Notes: generated from the sequence alone by a model not told the origin. 64,000 bases of DNA from Pagrus major (GCF_040436345.1 NC_133215.1:21874806-21938805); one strand, 5' to 3'. Shown: positions 1 to 13,111, counted from the stretch's first letter. Numbers and translations are program-made.

Positions 1-2224
1 CACTCCGGCTACCTTCACTACTGCAATTCCCTTTAATAACCTTATCTAGACTGCAGCTCAAGCATACAGTAAAACCCCAGCTATACATACAGATATACTA
101 CCAAACACAGTGGCTGGTAAACTCCCTTCTTTTGCGAATGTGTCCAAACGTAAACACGGAGTGCGAGAAAGGAGGGAAACTTTAAAGTGATGGACGTGTA
201 TTGGTTTAGAGAGAGACAGAGGCTATCAGGGGAAATTTATTTAGGCTTGGGGGCTGATACTGCTGCTGTTGTAGAGGCTTTATTGGTGTTAGGTGAGAGT
301 TAAGCCCTCTGCATACTGAGGAACTTTCTTTAGAGAATCGAGCAACAGAAAGCAAATTTCTATGTCCAGGAGATAATACTAGTCGTTTACAGTATATTGC
401 ATAATATTAATATTTAGATTTGTTTATTATTATTTTGGTAAGAGCAACAATTCAGAAAAAGCAGCACAACCACTTTGGCAATATAATTTGAAAGGGAGTC
501 ATTGATTCATTCTGACATTGGCTAATTGTACAAACAGTGAAACAAGATTTAAAGCAGTAGTTTACAAGCCTGAAGGAGAAAATACATGCATATTATTTCA
601 CAATTTGTTAGTTATATTGCTGAATTTATGTTTTTTATGTTCTTTTATAGAAGCTGGAGGCAAAAGAAGTTTATTTCTTCACATTAGGACTGAAGCTTTC
701 ATAAATATGCGTACAGACATGGTGCAGGAGATGTCAAAGGCCTGAGTCTTGTACCCCATTAAAACAACTCAAACAAACAACACGATAAATATAACCTATA
801 AAACTCAAATGATAAAGCAGGAGGATGCTTGCGTGTGCATGCATGTATGCACTGAATGCAAAATGCAGCTGCTATAAAGCTCTTTTTGCTTTCTTGAATA
901 GGTTGCAGTGATGGAAGAGGGATGTAATGCAGGTGCAAAGATCTTTCACACAGTTAGATATGTGCAAATATCAGGTATACTGTCTATCAGGATGATACAA
1001 CAAGGCTGTGCCAGAAGTAGATCTATAGCCTGTGCAGTGTCCCACCACCAATCTCCTGTTATACATTCTTCAGCCTTGTAGTCACTGGTTGGTAGGAAAA
1101 CCACTGAATGGATTTCCATGAAACTTGGATGGAGGATGGGTCTCAGTCCAGAATAGACCCCATTACCTTTTGTTGCTGATCTGGATAAAAGGACGGATCC
1201 AGGATTTTTTTCTGACTCATGTTAACATTGCAATGTACAGTGTTTTTAGATATTTTCATTAATTTCTTAGGGAATAATGCATGGATCAGGCTTATTTAGG
1301 TCGCTAATATGTATGAGTGAGAACAATTTCATGCCAATCCTAGATCTGTTGAGGTTAAATTATGGTTACGCAGTTACGGATGGTTTAAAATTTAGAATAA
1401 TATAAGTCTATATAGTTTGATAATGGATTAGGTCTGATTGAATTAAAGGAGACTGTTGGCCTTTGAACTCTTGAGGTATTACAAGACATTTGATTTGGCT
1501 TTGATGTGACTTTCACTGGCAAGTCAGGATTAAAGATTGATTTGTTTATGAAAAGTTCAAGCAGCATGCAGTCATTTGAATGTCTAATGGACTCAATTTC
1601 TATTGTAAACCATCTGTCTCAGATACACGCTGCAAACAAACCACAAGGCTTTTGTTTCTTGTCATTATTGTCACTTAATTGTGTTTCGTTTTTCATCATC
1701 CAGCATTGATTCAATTTCTCCAACTTCCTCTTCATTTATCCTCTTACTGGCTCACTCTGAGTTTTTTTATTGTCTGTATCTCGTCCCTAATGTCCCTCTT
1801 CTACTCTCCATTTTCTCTCGGCCTTTAAAACACAAATAAAAATGTAGACACACAGACTGGCATGGGAACACTTTTCACAAACGCACACGTCATCTGTCCA
1901 TTTCTCACTTTCATACGCTATTCATACTTTTTTTGCGCACGGACACAGCGAGTATACACACAGATTATCATCCCTCCCCCTGTCTGTTCAGTGCGAGTCT
2001 CCAGCGGGTTGACCTCCAGCCAAGGTCGCCTTGGTGACATGATGGAGAGCCGGGCTGAAAACATTTAGCCAGCTTCATTACTCCCCTTCCAGCGTCCTTG
2101 TGTGAGTCTCTCTCTCTGGATATGTGTGCGTGAGTCTGCACTATGAAGTGATTAACAGAATCAGGGCTATCAGAGCAGGACAGAGTAAAGGGTAGGGGAG
2201 CACAGACGGGAGGCTTGGTCTATC

Positions 2225-2227
<3 letters not shown>
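1..2227. other. Non-coding DNA, no gene seen
   Basis: AT-rich unique-looking sequence. Open frames up to 75 codons occur, but none has a recognisable domain or paired splice sites. The only structured part is a dispersed repeat fragment around 1082-1245, listed separately. Confidence 0.6.
1082..1245 (+). repeat. Dispersed repeat fragment, copy 1 (paired with 25140-25400)
   Basis: This stretch reads like a common animal dispersed repeat: 'gatttcc..aaac.tggatgga.gatgggtct' followed by 'ccagaata.acc' and 'ggatcc'. A second, less decayed copy in the same orientation is at 25140-25400. The similarity between the two is visible directly; the family name is not known to me. Confidence 0.6.

Positions 2228-2294
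<67 letters not shown>
2228..2294. repeat. (GT)n microsatellite
   Basis: A nearly pure GT dinucleotide run of about 67 bases. Open frames across it that spell Cys-Val or His-Thr repeats are artefacts. Confidence 0.95.
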
Positions 2295-2298
<4 letters not shown>

Positions 2299-4381
2299 CA
2301 TCAAAAAATACCAACAAAAATATAGAACCAAGAAATCAAGACCCCTTGTGAACAGCGTTGAAATTTTTTACGGTTTATTTTTATATGATACTGCAGCTGT
2401 GAGGACAGCATGTGTGTTTGTGAATCCAAACAAGATGAGCCATCAGTCTTTCTGGCTCCAACACTGTGGCTCAGGACAGAGGTTTGACAACTGGGTGGCG
2501 CTTGCAGGAGGTAGGAGGTAGGAGGGACAGGTGCATGCCAGTGTCCAACAAACAAGGGAGGTTAGTTAATGTAGTTTGGCAGCTGATTTGGCCGATTTAT
2601 CTTCGGCGTCAGCAGTTGGAACAGCAGCAGTACCTGTGACACACAGCTCATGGAAGCAATGAAGGTGAAGTGTTTGCACTTGATTGCCACATTTTGCCTC
2701 AAAATCGCTCTCTTTCTCTGAGTCATAAGAGTGAAATGTGCACACACACATGAATCTTCAAAAAAAAAAGTGTTTTTTTGAACATTAAAGCATGTAAACA
2801 TTTTAAAGTAGACACCAAAATAAAAGTGTAGTAGAAGAAGTAGGCTCCTCACCTCACGCCTGGCTATCAGAACAGCTTTATGCTCTCAGACAGCAGGAGT
2901 AGCGGAACGGGTGAGGTAACACAGAGGAGACACTGAAGGATGTCATGGATCTAGTATTTCTTTACCCAGTCTCCTGTGTCCCGGGGTCAGTCGTGCATAT
3001 CTGACTGGTTGCAAATCTTTGACTGACTGTTTTTTGCATTTTCTGATCTTCATGACCGTGAGGAATATTTAAACATATGAGCACCTATTTGTCAGTGTTA
3101 ATGACATTGCTGTGTTTTTCACTTTGAACTTCCTCAGGCGTTCCAGGAGATTTCAGTGGTGGAATGTAACTAAGTACATCTACTCCATTAACATGATTAC
3201 AATGCAATTCGGCAGACCTCTGAATGTTTGTGCATGTGTCTTTTCTTGGCCAACAGTAGCTGTCACACCACCGCAGCATAAATGTGATGGAAGAACTGCC
3301 ATTTTTCACCTGACTGCTCTGGATGAGGCCTGACTGTGAGAATAAGTTTACTTTGAGGTTGTAATTGTAACATTCCTACATCATGTTCATAATATTCATA
3401 AGCAGCTGTGTAATGTCAGGTGATTTATAGCAGTGTATATGTTTTCAGTTTAACCTGTTCCAATGATATGATAGTCAGTTTATGATATCTGTTTTCATCT
3501 TTTTCGGATGTACTGCTCATGGTGTGCACATGGAGTCTCGATATTCAGGTTTAATGCGTTAACTTTTTTCAGCCTCCATGAAAATGGTTTTACTAAATTG
3601 TTCAAATTGCTGATTTTGACCTTCACACAAGTGAAACAGCCATGTAAGCAGAGATGTTGCACTTGTATATCTAGAGTAAGAGGAGTGTGAGTGGCTGAAG
3701 ATGAAGCCGGATGAGACTGGCCTGCGATTATTTATTAACCAACATAAAAGTTAATTGTGGCACTTGCTGAGGATGATGGAGGGAGGCCATTATCTACAGG
3801 TTTGTAGAGAGGCTATTGAAGAGTCAAAATGAAGAGCCAGCTCTGCCAGCTGCTCTGACAGGAAATGACTGAATTAGTAATGGCTAAGAACTGTGAGGAT
3901 CAGTGTTTTCACCAAATGGATAAAATCCTGAATGAGAGGATTCAGTATTTGTGTCAGACTGGAGGAAATCCCAGACCTGAGAGGGAGGACTGGGTGACTT
4001 GTGGTGGAAACCAATGCCATGACAAAGAGATCTACGCTGAAACTGTCCTCAACAGGGTAAAAAACAAGATACTCCCAAAATGTTGTCTGCTCACCTCAGT
4101 AAAGTAGTATTTTTTTACCTGGCTATATGAGAAGTTTACAGGAAGAAAACGGGCATTGTTTTTGTATATTGATTTTTTTTTATGTCTCTTTATTCCAAAG
4201 CTAAATTGTCTCAGCATGTTTCATTCATCTAACGTTTCTGTTTCCCGGTGTATAATGAGCACTGCAGCCTCATGGGGCTGTTTTTTCCAGTACCAACAGA
4301 AAGAAAATGAAAGCAAGGACAGTGATTGGCAAGAATACAAATAAAGGTTTAAAGTAGGCCCTATATTTGATTTTTCAGCTT
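2295..4381. other. Non-coding DNA, no gene seen
   Basis: No supported gene. Around 3155-3185 there is a short stretch matching one end of a teleost repeat ('ggtggaatgtaactaagtac'); a longer piece lies at 60285-60415. A possible isolated exon at 3861-4055 is discussed in the findings. Confidence 0.5.
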
Positions 4382-4388
4382 TGTGTGT

Positions 4389-4419
<31 letters not shown>
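4382..4419. repeat. (GT)n microsatellite
   Basis: Short GT run interrupted once by a C. Confidence 0.9.
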
Positions 4420-4469
4420 ATAGACTTACTTAACCTTTGACATTATCCCTGACTGTTGACAGTGATGCA

Positions 4470-5030
4470 CATTTCACTTTTAATGAAGCTAGCCAGTGAA
4501 GTTCAACAAAATGTATATAAGGAAATGGCTCAGAACCCAATCCGCACCACCAGAATCTACTACAGGATCTACTTCATCGAACTCAGAACCACCATCAGTT
4601 TCCGAATCCCAGGACACTTCTCCATGAGCGATCAACTCTGTCTCTGCTACAAAGCTAGCTAGCCAGTTAGCATTAGCGCCACAGCAGCAGGTTCCTCTGC
4701 TAAGGCAGAAGCTCAACTTTGGACCGGAGCTTCATCTTTAACTTTGCATGGACATTTCCCATTATCAAGTGTCACAAGTGTTTCTTTCAGTCATAGTAGA
4801 TTGCCAGTGGATGGCTAACAACAACAACTGTTTTCAACATGGGCAACTTGAGAATTTATCACAGAAGGCATCCAGTGTCCGAACAACTTTAGAAAGCCTC
4901 CAAAAATACGCTGCAATTCAAGCTGGATTACAAAGCTTCTGGAAGGAATGCGATTGCACCGGAGCACTCGATGGGATGTTAAAACAGTCATTTTTGGGGC
5001 CAAAGGTAGGCTGAGTGTCTTAACACAGAG
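4470..5030 (+). repeat. Decayed repeat with a coding-like relic
   Basis: The segment 4523-4627 reads as a short peptide if one frame shift is allowed. It begins ATG-GCT-CAG-AAC-CCA, and from 4547 an open frame rich in Ser, Glu, Pro and Thr runs to a TGA at 4625-4627. Such low-complexity acidic N-termini are common in transposon-derived proteins. I cannot name the family, and no catalytic domain follows. It is most likely a broken dispersed-element copy. Confidence 0.35.
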
Positions 5031-7290
5031 ATTTTTGAAGATGTTAAGTATGTCTTATATTACAATGTCATCCCCAGACGATGACTTCTGGTGGTAAAAA
5101 ACAAAAAAACGCTCTGATCTGCCAGGTCATGAAGTCAAGTATTATAACGTTACTGTACTTTAAAATAAACATAAGTAACTTACCATTTCCTTCACACTGG
5201 GTGTATAAGATCAGATATTATCAGTTATTCAATATTTGTGCTTGCTGTTCTTCCCTTCTTTGGGATTTTGTCAGAACAGCTGACTCTTCGTACCACTTTA
5301 GACCCACAGTGCAGGTAAAGGCTGATAGTCCTTTTGATTGTGGTCCAAATGGATCATTTTGTTGATTGGTTATTTGATAAATTGGCGTATGGTTATAATG
5401 GGATTACACAAGGGCTTGGCTGAATACATATTTCTGATGACTTAAATGTGATTATGTTACACTACAAACACTACAAAAAAAGAAAATAACCTGTTTGATG
5501 TACCACCATAACTGAGTGTCCACCTGTAAAAACCCTGTGCCCCCTTGCTACAAATTGTCCAGCGCTGGCGCTGAATACATCAGATGTAAATATACACTCA
5601 TTCTGAGTGGATGCAATAGATACTTAGATACTACTACTGACTAAATGTTTTACCTTAAAATCATTGTTCCTATGCTATGATACATTAAACTTAATGTAAG
5701 TGAGCTTCAGTTTGACATTCTGTTGAACATCCAAAAACTACAGCCACAAAATCAGCGAACACAATCAAGCTTCGAGCAACATGCAAGTTATGAATTACAA
5801 ACAATCTGTCGGGCCTGCCCGCAGGTATTGTATACAAGCAGGATCATGACTCATCTGGATGGGCTATCTGTCTCTGCCAAGGCTCCGCAGCACTGTGGAG
5901 GAGCAGCTGGTGGAGAAGCAACACAGCTTTCTTAAGGGAAAACTGCAGTCATCCCTCATATTCAGCAGGGGTTTAGAGACTAGCGTGTGCTTATGGCAAG
6001 TGAATGTGTATGTATTTGTATGCATGTGCAGGTGCATGGTGGGCGTGATCTATAGATTATGTGTATGTAGGGAACATCTCCTGTTCTATTTCTGCTGTCT
6101 ACACTGAACATGTAGTGTCACAGCCTCCCAGAGGATGTGGGGGTTTTTTTTGTTGGCACAAAAGCGTCAAGATATCAGGATCATGTTTTACTTTAGTTTG
6201 GTGCAAATTTAGCTTGAATTTTCTTTTGGAAAAGCTGAAGCACTGAATGATTACTGGAAGATAAAAGGAGATATAAATGACAGTGTGTGACAATTTTTTT
6301 TTTTTTTTAGATCACACACATTCTCACTTATTTAATCTCTTCATGTCACAGGAGTTCAAAGATATTTTTTTCCAGTTTTCCCGTATCATGTCTGTGTGAT
6401 GGCGGCGTTCTCCAGCTACTGATTTCTTCACTTCATGAAACCTTATCTAACATATCACACATATGAAAGGTATTCCCACTGGGTGAAGAAGTGTATATAT
6501 TTCCCTTAATGCTTTTAGTATATAGCGAACACCCTCTGACCTTGCAAATTAATATTTTCAAAGGTAATTACCCACAATCCCTCAAAGTGTGATTAATCAT
6601 TACAAATGAGCCTGGGGGAGGTACTGAGATGAGCCCTACATCAGTCACATGTATAATGTATGCATACATATTTGAATCCTGAGCCGTGCTTACATGAACA
6701 TTAATCAAGTCATCATAAATAATTTCTCTGACTGAACACATTACCTCAGAGTAAGGACAGGAGTGATTTGAGCCTGCTGCCTCCAACATGGCCGGTGTCA
6801 TTGAGGAGTCTGTAAGTTAATCACCTGTTTCATGTGAATGAGTGCCGGGTACAACACACCATGTTAATGAAGTCATTGGAATGTAAGAAAGGTTAAGCTA
6901 GCAAGGCTTAGGGCCCATGTCTTATAGAAGGTGTGGCAGGGTTGTTGCCTTCTGTCAGTGGTGAGAGTGGAGTGCAATTTTTCTGCATTTCCAATATAGT
7001 AGTGGCTCTTTATGTATATTTTGTAGTACAATGTTTTACTACATATAGGCAATAGTAAATAATGCACAGAAGAGGTTCTACTCTGATGAAAGAATCCAGG
7101 CAGCTGTGGCTCAGGAGGAAGAGCCAGTCGTCCACTAATCAGAGAGATTTTATAAAGGATTTTTTTGTGCTTGTGTCACACAGTATAAAAATCAGACCTC
7201 ACAGAATAATCAGGTGCAGCCAGTAAGGTTTTTGCATGGTTGTACCTTCGTGTCTAAAAACCGCCCCTGTGGACACACACCATCACCCTG
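5031..7290. other. Non-coding DNA, no gene seen
   Basis: Ordinary AT-rich sequence with scattered short open frames and no paired splice sites or domains I can recognise. Confidence 0.5.
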
Positions 7291-7625
7291 CCCAGATAGC
7301 AAAATTGTACCAGACATGTTCCTGCCCACATACAGCACCCCTTGGAATGATGGCATTTGGGCGGTCCACTCCTGTTAGCCAGATCTGAGCCACAAGCAGG
7401 CCATACCATGGCCACATCAGATCAAGCTCAGACCTGGTAAAGGGCTACTGGTAAAGTAGCCTCAGCTTGATGGATGCAAATAAGGAGCAGACAACGCAGA
7501 GCCCCGTCTCTCAAAATGCAACGCTACTCTACCAGTGGACCGTCCAAGTGCCATCATTCCACGTGGGCTGGATGAACGTGTCTGGTGTGGGCCAGATCTG
7601 GGCAACAAGAACTTTGCTATCTGGG
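7291..7625. mobile_element. Foldback/MITE-like element with terminal inverted repeats
   Basis: The ends carry a perfect 13-base inverted repeat: CCCAGATAGCAAA at 7291-7303 and its complement at 7613-7625. Inside, 7344-7370 and 7534-7560 are complementary over 27 bases with two mismatches, so much of the 335-bp unit can fold back on itself. No transposase frame is present, so it would be a non-autonomous DNA element. Three overlapping short open frames here are by-products. Confidence 0.75.
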
Positions 7626-8137
7626 TGTGTAGGTCGGATTTTCTTACTGTGATGGTTTTGCCCCGGGTGCTCCAGTTTCCTCCCACACACAACAAACAAT
7701 AAATATGATATTGAGTATTGAGTTTCCACTTTAATATGTCCTTTTTCATCATTAACTGTCAGCATGCCTCTTAACAACTCAAAAAATAAAGTATTAGATA
7801 TATGCCTCGTACATATGAGAAATTAAGTGAGAGATGTTAAATTAATAGTCATTTCCTCCTTTTGTCATTTTATTGTTTAGCTACTATGTGCAGTGAGATT
7901 TAAATTTGAGGTTGACACATGTTGGTGACCCCTGATCACATTTTAAGCCTTTTAGCCTTTAATGTTACAAAGGTTTTCTCATTGTTTTGTTGTGCTCATT
8001 AGCACCATTTATGTCCAGGTCACCCTTTAAAGTCTCTCTCTGTCTTAACTCTGTAGCCTCAGGCTCAGGCTAATCACTTGCTTTGATTGGGCCTAATGAT
8101 GCTCATCAGGGCTGCTTATAGAGGTTTGGTCCCATGC

Positions 8138-8140
<3 letters not shown>
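7626..8140. other. Non-coding DNA, no gene seen
   Basis: Nothing recognisable between the foldback element and the following microsatellite. Confidence 0.5.

Positions 8141-8232
<92 letters not shown>
8141..8232. repeat. (GT)n microsatellite
   Basis: Pure TG dinucleotide run of about 92 bases. Confidence 0.95.
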
Positions 8233-8233
<1 letters not shown>

Positions 8234-9357
8234 CTGTTAATGAGGTGAAGCTTATCTGACCTCAAGGGAGACTTCGGAGCAAAAAAGTCTCTTGACCTTT
8301 AACTGCAGTTGCAATTACAGACATCCTGACCCTGTCCAAAGTAACAGTGTCCCCCTGGGTCAATGCCTAACAACATAAGCCTCCCAGAGAGAGGAACAGC
8401 CAAAGATGTTCTTTGTTGTGTTTTTTATATGTTCTCAGTACAGACGGCATGGATTTTCAGTAGATACTGCACCATTATTTACCATAAAATCTGAAGTACA
8501 TTCCTACAGTGTGCCTTCTCCACTCTACAATAAGAAAAAATATCAGTAGAGATCAACCTTTATGATGACTGCTGTATTTAATGTTAAAGTATACTCAGTT
8601 TCAGTTTCATTGGTTACATCTGCTAATTTCTGTAAACACTGTGAATATTAACACACTCTAATAAAAGTCAAAGTGCCAGGGCAGTTTCCAGTTTTCATAG
8701 TAATTATCTGCCCTCCCTCCCATGTTTTCTAAAATTGCTAATGTAGATGACATGTTGGAAGAACGGTAATCTATTGCTGGTAATACACTGACTAAGGATA
8801 AGTACCTCATACAACCCAACATCAAAAGACCCGAACTATCCCTTTAAGGCTGCTGATCAAGCTGCCCCATTTGACGAGTTGGTCTTGAGAATGTGTTGCC
8901 CTACAATTTTGTTTCAATATTGAGGTATGTGGTCAAATATAGAGCACTATTTACTACGACAAGTTTTTTCTGTTTTTCAACATATAGCCTAAAAATATTA
9001 TATTATCTTAAGGCCACACTTCCCTGCTCTAATGGTGCATATGATGCAGTAATGCTGATTTAAAATGTAGGTAACACTTTATATTAACTGAGGTTTTCAT
9101 TTCTGCTGTGGAGAGTTATTTCAAAAGACAGTCCTTAAAGAGTCATAAACAACAAAAGATGTGATGTTTTAAAGTAGCAAGTCCGTGCAGTAGATTATTT
9201 CATTGTTTCTTATTTACATGCCTGTTTTTTTGCTTGCCATAACTGACTGTATAGGATTAGCAATAAGCTTTAAGTTTTGTCTCCGAAGGTTATTCAGGAG
9301 CTATCAGATAGCTACTGTGGAGACTGTTTGACTATTTGTGTGTGCAAGAAAGAGAGA

Positions 9358-9360
<3 letters not shown>
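8233..9360. other. Non-coding DNA, no gene seen
   Basis: No open frame with recognisable content. A 'ctttaagg' motif near 8843 resembles the edge of TTAAAG-ended elements found elsewhere in the window, but no partner end was seen. Confidence 0.5.

Positions 9361-9431
<71 letters not shown>
9361..9431. repeat. (GT)n microsatellite
   Basis: Pure TG run of about 71 bases. Confidence 0.95.
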
Positions 9432-9433
<2 letters not shown>

Positions 9434-11109
9434 ACTGTATAACCATGCTGAGGTTAAGCAGTATCAGAGAGGTCCCGAGTGTTGAGCCTCTTATCTCTAT
9501 TCTGAATAATGCAGTTGACCCAGGGGCCAGAGAGCGGTCGGACCATCTCACTCTTTAAACACACACACACATTCATACTCATAAATAAACATAAACCTGA
9601 ACCTACACACTCACCAGCCTCGCAGTTGATTATCTTTTCTGTGCCACACTTGGGAGAAGGCAGAGAGAAAACAGAAACTGGAGGGAGAGACCTTTTCACA
9701 TCAGGCGAAACACAGCTCCTTCCCAAGCAGAAGACAGAAATCTGTTCAATACAATTATCATTTCATCTAGAAAACCAAATTAGCATAAGCACTGAGAGCG
9801 GAGCTGCACAGAGGAATAAAGGTGCTTGTGAGTCAACCTTCACATCCATGAGCTCATAGGGCCTGATATACACAACATGCTTTCATCCTATTTGACCTCT
9901 GAGGCTCTATTAGCATGAATCAATGGCAACAATTTGATTATGCAATAATTTGACAGCAAGACATCTTGTAACACACTACTGATGTCAGTCTACATTTCAA
10001 TGTCCTTGTTGTCACTGCCCACGTCTGTCAGATCGCAATTATTTATTTTATATTGTCTCCATTATTGATAATTGCTATTTAAACTGTGGCATGTCTTTGT
10101 TTTGTCCCCTCCCTGAGATTCATCAACCTGACCCATTATTCATAATTATTTTCCAGTGAGTAAAAAAACATCAATTTCTTGTCCAAGGACCTGTCTCGCT
10201 TGTAAATATTGTATAGTACCTGTGAGATTTACTTGTCATATAAATAGATGAGACTGTGAGGCTTTAAGCTTTGGTTTCTTCATACTGTACCGCCTACACT
10301 TCATTATATTTCATGCAGTATATTTATGGCTCTGGTGTTGGTGGACTCTAATGAAAACTAATGGGTTAAACTAAGAAACAGTGTAAAGGCAGTTTAAAGT
10401 GATTCAGTGCAGTGTATGGTAATTATGTTGTGATAACTTTATGACCTATATTTAAACCAGTTCCACCTAACTGGAGAGGAATGGCGATGCCACAATTACT
10501 GTGCATGAATCAATACAAACACTAAAGCAAGAGCCTTAATTCTGCTGTAAATGTAGCACGGTAAAGGAGTCCACAGAAGATCACAGAACATCCACAATGT
10601 CTCATAGATAGGCAAAAGTTAAAGGAGCACTGCTGAGTTTTCTTGTAAACAAACATTAATGTTCTGTTTAAATTCAGTGTCCTGAAGATGTAACAAATAT
10701 GTGAAATGCAGTTTCTTCTTCATAAAATCTTTTCAACTGCAGTTTTATCAATGTTTTACATCCTGCATCATTTATATCCCTCCATCTTAATAGTTTTACA
10801 CCAATGGGGCTTTTCCTTCCACTTTAAGACATGTGTCAATGTTCCTCATATGAGTCACAACTGAGCAATAACATGAGTTTCCCTATCTCCAAAACCAAAA
10901 GGGGATTTTACTCTGAACTTCCTCCCTGTCGGGGTTCTCGAGGACTTTTGGCACACTACTCATCCCTTATTTGGCAAAATCAAAGTAATCTGCTAACATT
11001 ATCTTTGGAACGCACACAAGGAACACCTGGCCAAGTCACTCTGACCTCTTCCTAGAAAACAGTCTGACTGGTGCCAGGCCCTACTCAGTATCCTGTTTTG
11101 CACAAAATC

Positions 11110-11112
<3 letters not shown>
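9432..11112. other. Non-coding DNA, no gene seen
   Basis: A 116-codon open frame at 9509-9859 lacks domain content and looks like chance. At 10619 a stretch beginning 'ttaaaggagcactgctgag' looks like one end of the TTAAAG-type elements described below, without a clear second end. Confidence 0.5.

Positions 11113-11189
<77 letters not shown>
11113..11189. repeat. (GT)n microsatellite
   Basis: Pure GT run of about 77 bases. Confidence 0.95.
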
Positions 11190-11190
<1 letters not shown>

Positions 11191-12240
11191 TTTTATATAA
11201 TAAGAACACACATGTAATACAATGTGACCTATAATTAATAATAAGTCTACAATATAGAAGGGCATTCACGACTGCTGCATTTTAGTAGTCATCAACTCCT
11301 CCCAAATAGTAGTTGAATAGTCAGATACTGTTTGACTGCAGATAGAAGCTGGCATCCATCAGTCTGTTTCTTAACCAGCAGCATCAACATAGAGACCTAC
11401 TGTGACTACCTGGCAAAAAAATAAAATTGGGTCCTCATAGCCAACGCATAAGTGGTGATAACATACACACAATAACATAAGATTTAATACACTATTGTGT
11501 GTCAGGATAACCTGTCCTTCATCTGGAGCAGGAAAAGACAGCTGCAGCAGTGTTGAATCAAATTATTCCTGGGCACAATGACTCACATAGTCAAATATTG
11601 TGTGTGTGTGTTGTGTGTGGCCTAAGTTGACTAAATGACCTCAATCAACTTCAATTTCAGTGTGAGTCTGGGAATTGATTACTGACATTAATCCGATGAC
11701 ATGAACACTGATCTGGTATCTGTGCACTGATTGAAGCTGCAGGAGTGTCCCAGACCCCTAGTCTGGCAGGAATAAGCGGGTACCCTCTCGTCTTAATTTT
11801 GCACAACAATTTTTCAAAATAAAGGCACATCTTTAAACAAGATGCTTTAATTAGATGTTTTCACTTTGCATCGATCACACTGAATTGTTGATCATTCAGT
11901 CGATGCATTGATCTGGATCAGTGGCTCATTACACCCCTATTGGCTTCTGTTTTTATGAATGTCACAGCAAAAAAATCAATTGTCAAAAAGTATCCCAATT
12001 ACAAGTATTCATTTAAGGTGATAATACTTCTTCTTTATATGGATCAAATTGCTCCATGATGCCGCTCCCTTCAGTGTAAAGCAATGTGGAGCACCAAGCT
12101 ATTCGGCCTAATGTTGTTGTATGTGTTTGTCTAGGTTATTTGCTTTTCTCCTTAGGAGTTAACTCTACCATGAAGATGTTTTGCTTGCAAACCAAAGCAC
12201 ATGCAAAGTCAAATCCTTAACAACCCTCAGACCTAAGTGA
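11190..12240. other. Non-coding DNA upstream of the lectin gene
   Basis: No gene is visible. The last few hundred bases should hold the promoter of the lectin gene, but I see no convincing TATA box. Confidence 0.5.
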
Positions 12241-12305
12241 CACCATAACAAAGAAGAGAAACTCAAATAAGAGGACATCTCAGCTCGAGCTACAGAGCAG
12301 CGACC

Positions 12306-13037
12306 ATGGACAGAGCCATCTTCTTAATTTTTCTCTGTGCAGCTTCTGAAGGGGATATTGGAAAACAAATTTTTGTTTCTCAACATTTGCCATGGGCTGA
12401 CGCTCTGGCTTATTGTAGACAACATCACACTGATCTTTCCTATATCAGTCGCCAGAGCGATCAAGACAAAGTCCTAGCGGCATCTGGACATTCCTCATCG
12501 GGATGGATCGGTCTCTATCTAGATCCCAACAACAAGACAGCCTGGAAGTGGTCAGCAGGGGGATACATCACATATGAAAGTTGGGATGTTGGACAACCAG
12601 ATTCTCGCGATCTTGTGCAGAATAGAGCTTTCACCGCTGCTAATGGAAAATGGCATGATGCCAGAGAAACATTATCCCTGCCTTTTTACTGCATCAGTGT
12701 TAAAATGGTGACAGATAGGAAGAACTGGGAGGCGGCTCTGAGGCACTGCAGAGACAGTCAGACTCAGCTCATCAGCCTGCACTCTGACAACGACCGCATG
12801 ATGGCCCAGAGAGAGATTCAAAAAACTTACATCATTGAGCGGGTGTGGATCGGCCTGCGTTTCTTGGTGGACCGCTGGCTGTGGGTGAATGGTGAGCCTC
12901 TAGATTACCAGGCCTGGCCCCAAGGCGGAGATCAGGACCACCAGTGTCCAGTATGGAAACGCTGTGGAGCTTTAACCAAAGGGGGACTGTGGGAGAACTG
13001 GGACTGCAGCGAGAGACTCAACTTCATCTGCAACTGA
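12306..13037 (+). CDS. Secreted two-domain C-type lectin-like protein, single-exon ORF
   Basis: The 243-residue product has a hydrophobic signal peptide at about residues 1-16 and two C-type lectin-like domains with no transmembrane segment. Domain 1 (about 20-129) keeps the outer cysteines C37 and C129, the WIGL core (67-70), a galactose-type QPD motif (97-99) and a WHD in place of WND (116-118). Both inner cysteines are missing: Asn-Arg occurs where Asn-Cys is usual, and Ala-Arg-Glu where a Cys is expected. Domain 2 (130-243) has C148 and C242 plus C214, C220 and C234, a WIGL core, and no EPN or QPD motif. The ATG sits in a strong context (gcgaccATGg). The frame is unbroken, and a poly(A) signal follows 75 bases after the stop. 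Teleosts carry many such soluble lectins, so a one-to-one name is not possible. Sugar binding is doubtful for domain 2 and possible for domain 1. Confidence 0.85.
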   Translation: MDRAIFLIFLCAASEGDIGKQIFVSQHLPWADALAYCRQHHTDLSYISRQSDQDKVLAASGHSSSGWIGLYLDPNNKTAWKWSAGGYITYESWDVGQPDSRDLVQNRAFTAANGKWHDARETLSLPFYCISVKMVTDRKNWEAALRHCRDSQTQLISLHSDNDRMMAQREIQKTYIIERVWIGLRFLVDRWLWVNGEPLDYQAWPQGGDQDHQCPVWKRCGALTKGGLWENWDCSERLNFICN

Positions 13038-13111
13038 GAGATTCAGAATATTATATCTGGTAAAATTGTCAGAATGGCATGACATCTATCACTGTGACTG
13101 ACCTCTGTCAC

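Noticed and set aside
9509..9859. 116-codon open frame after a microsatellite
   Set aside because: Low-complexity His/Thr start and no recognisable domain or gene context.
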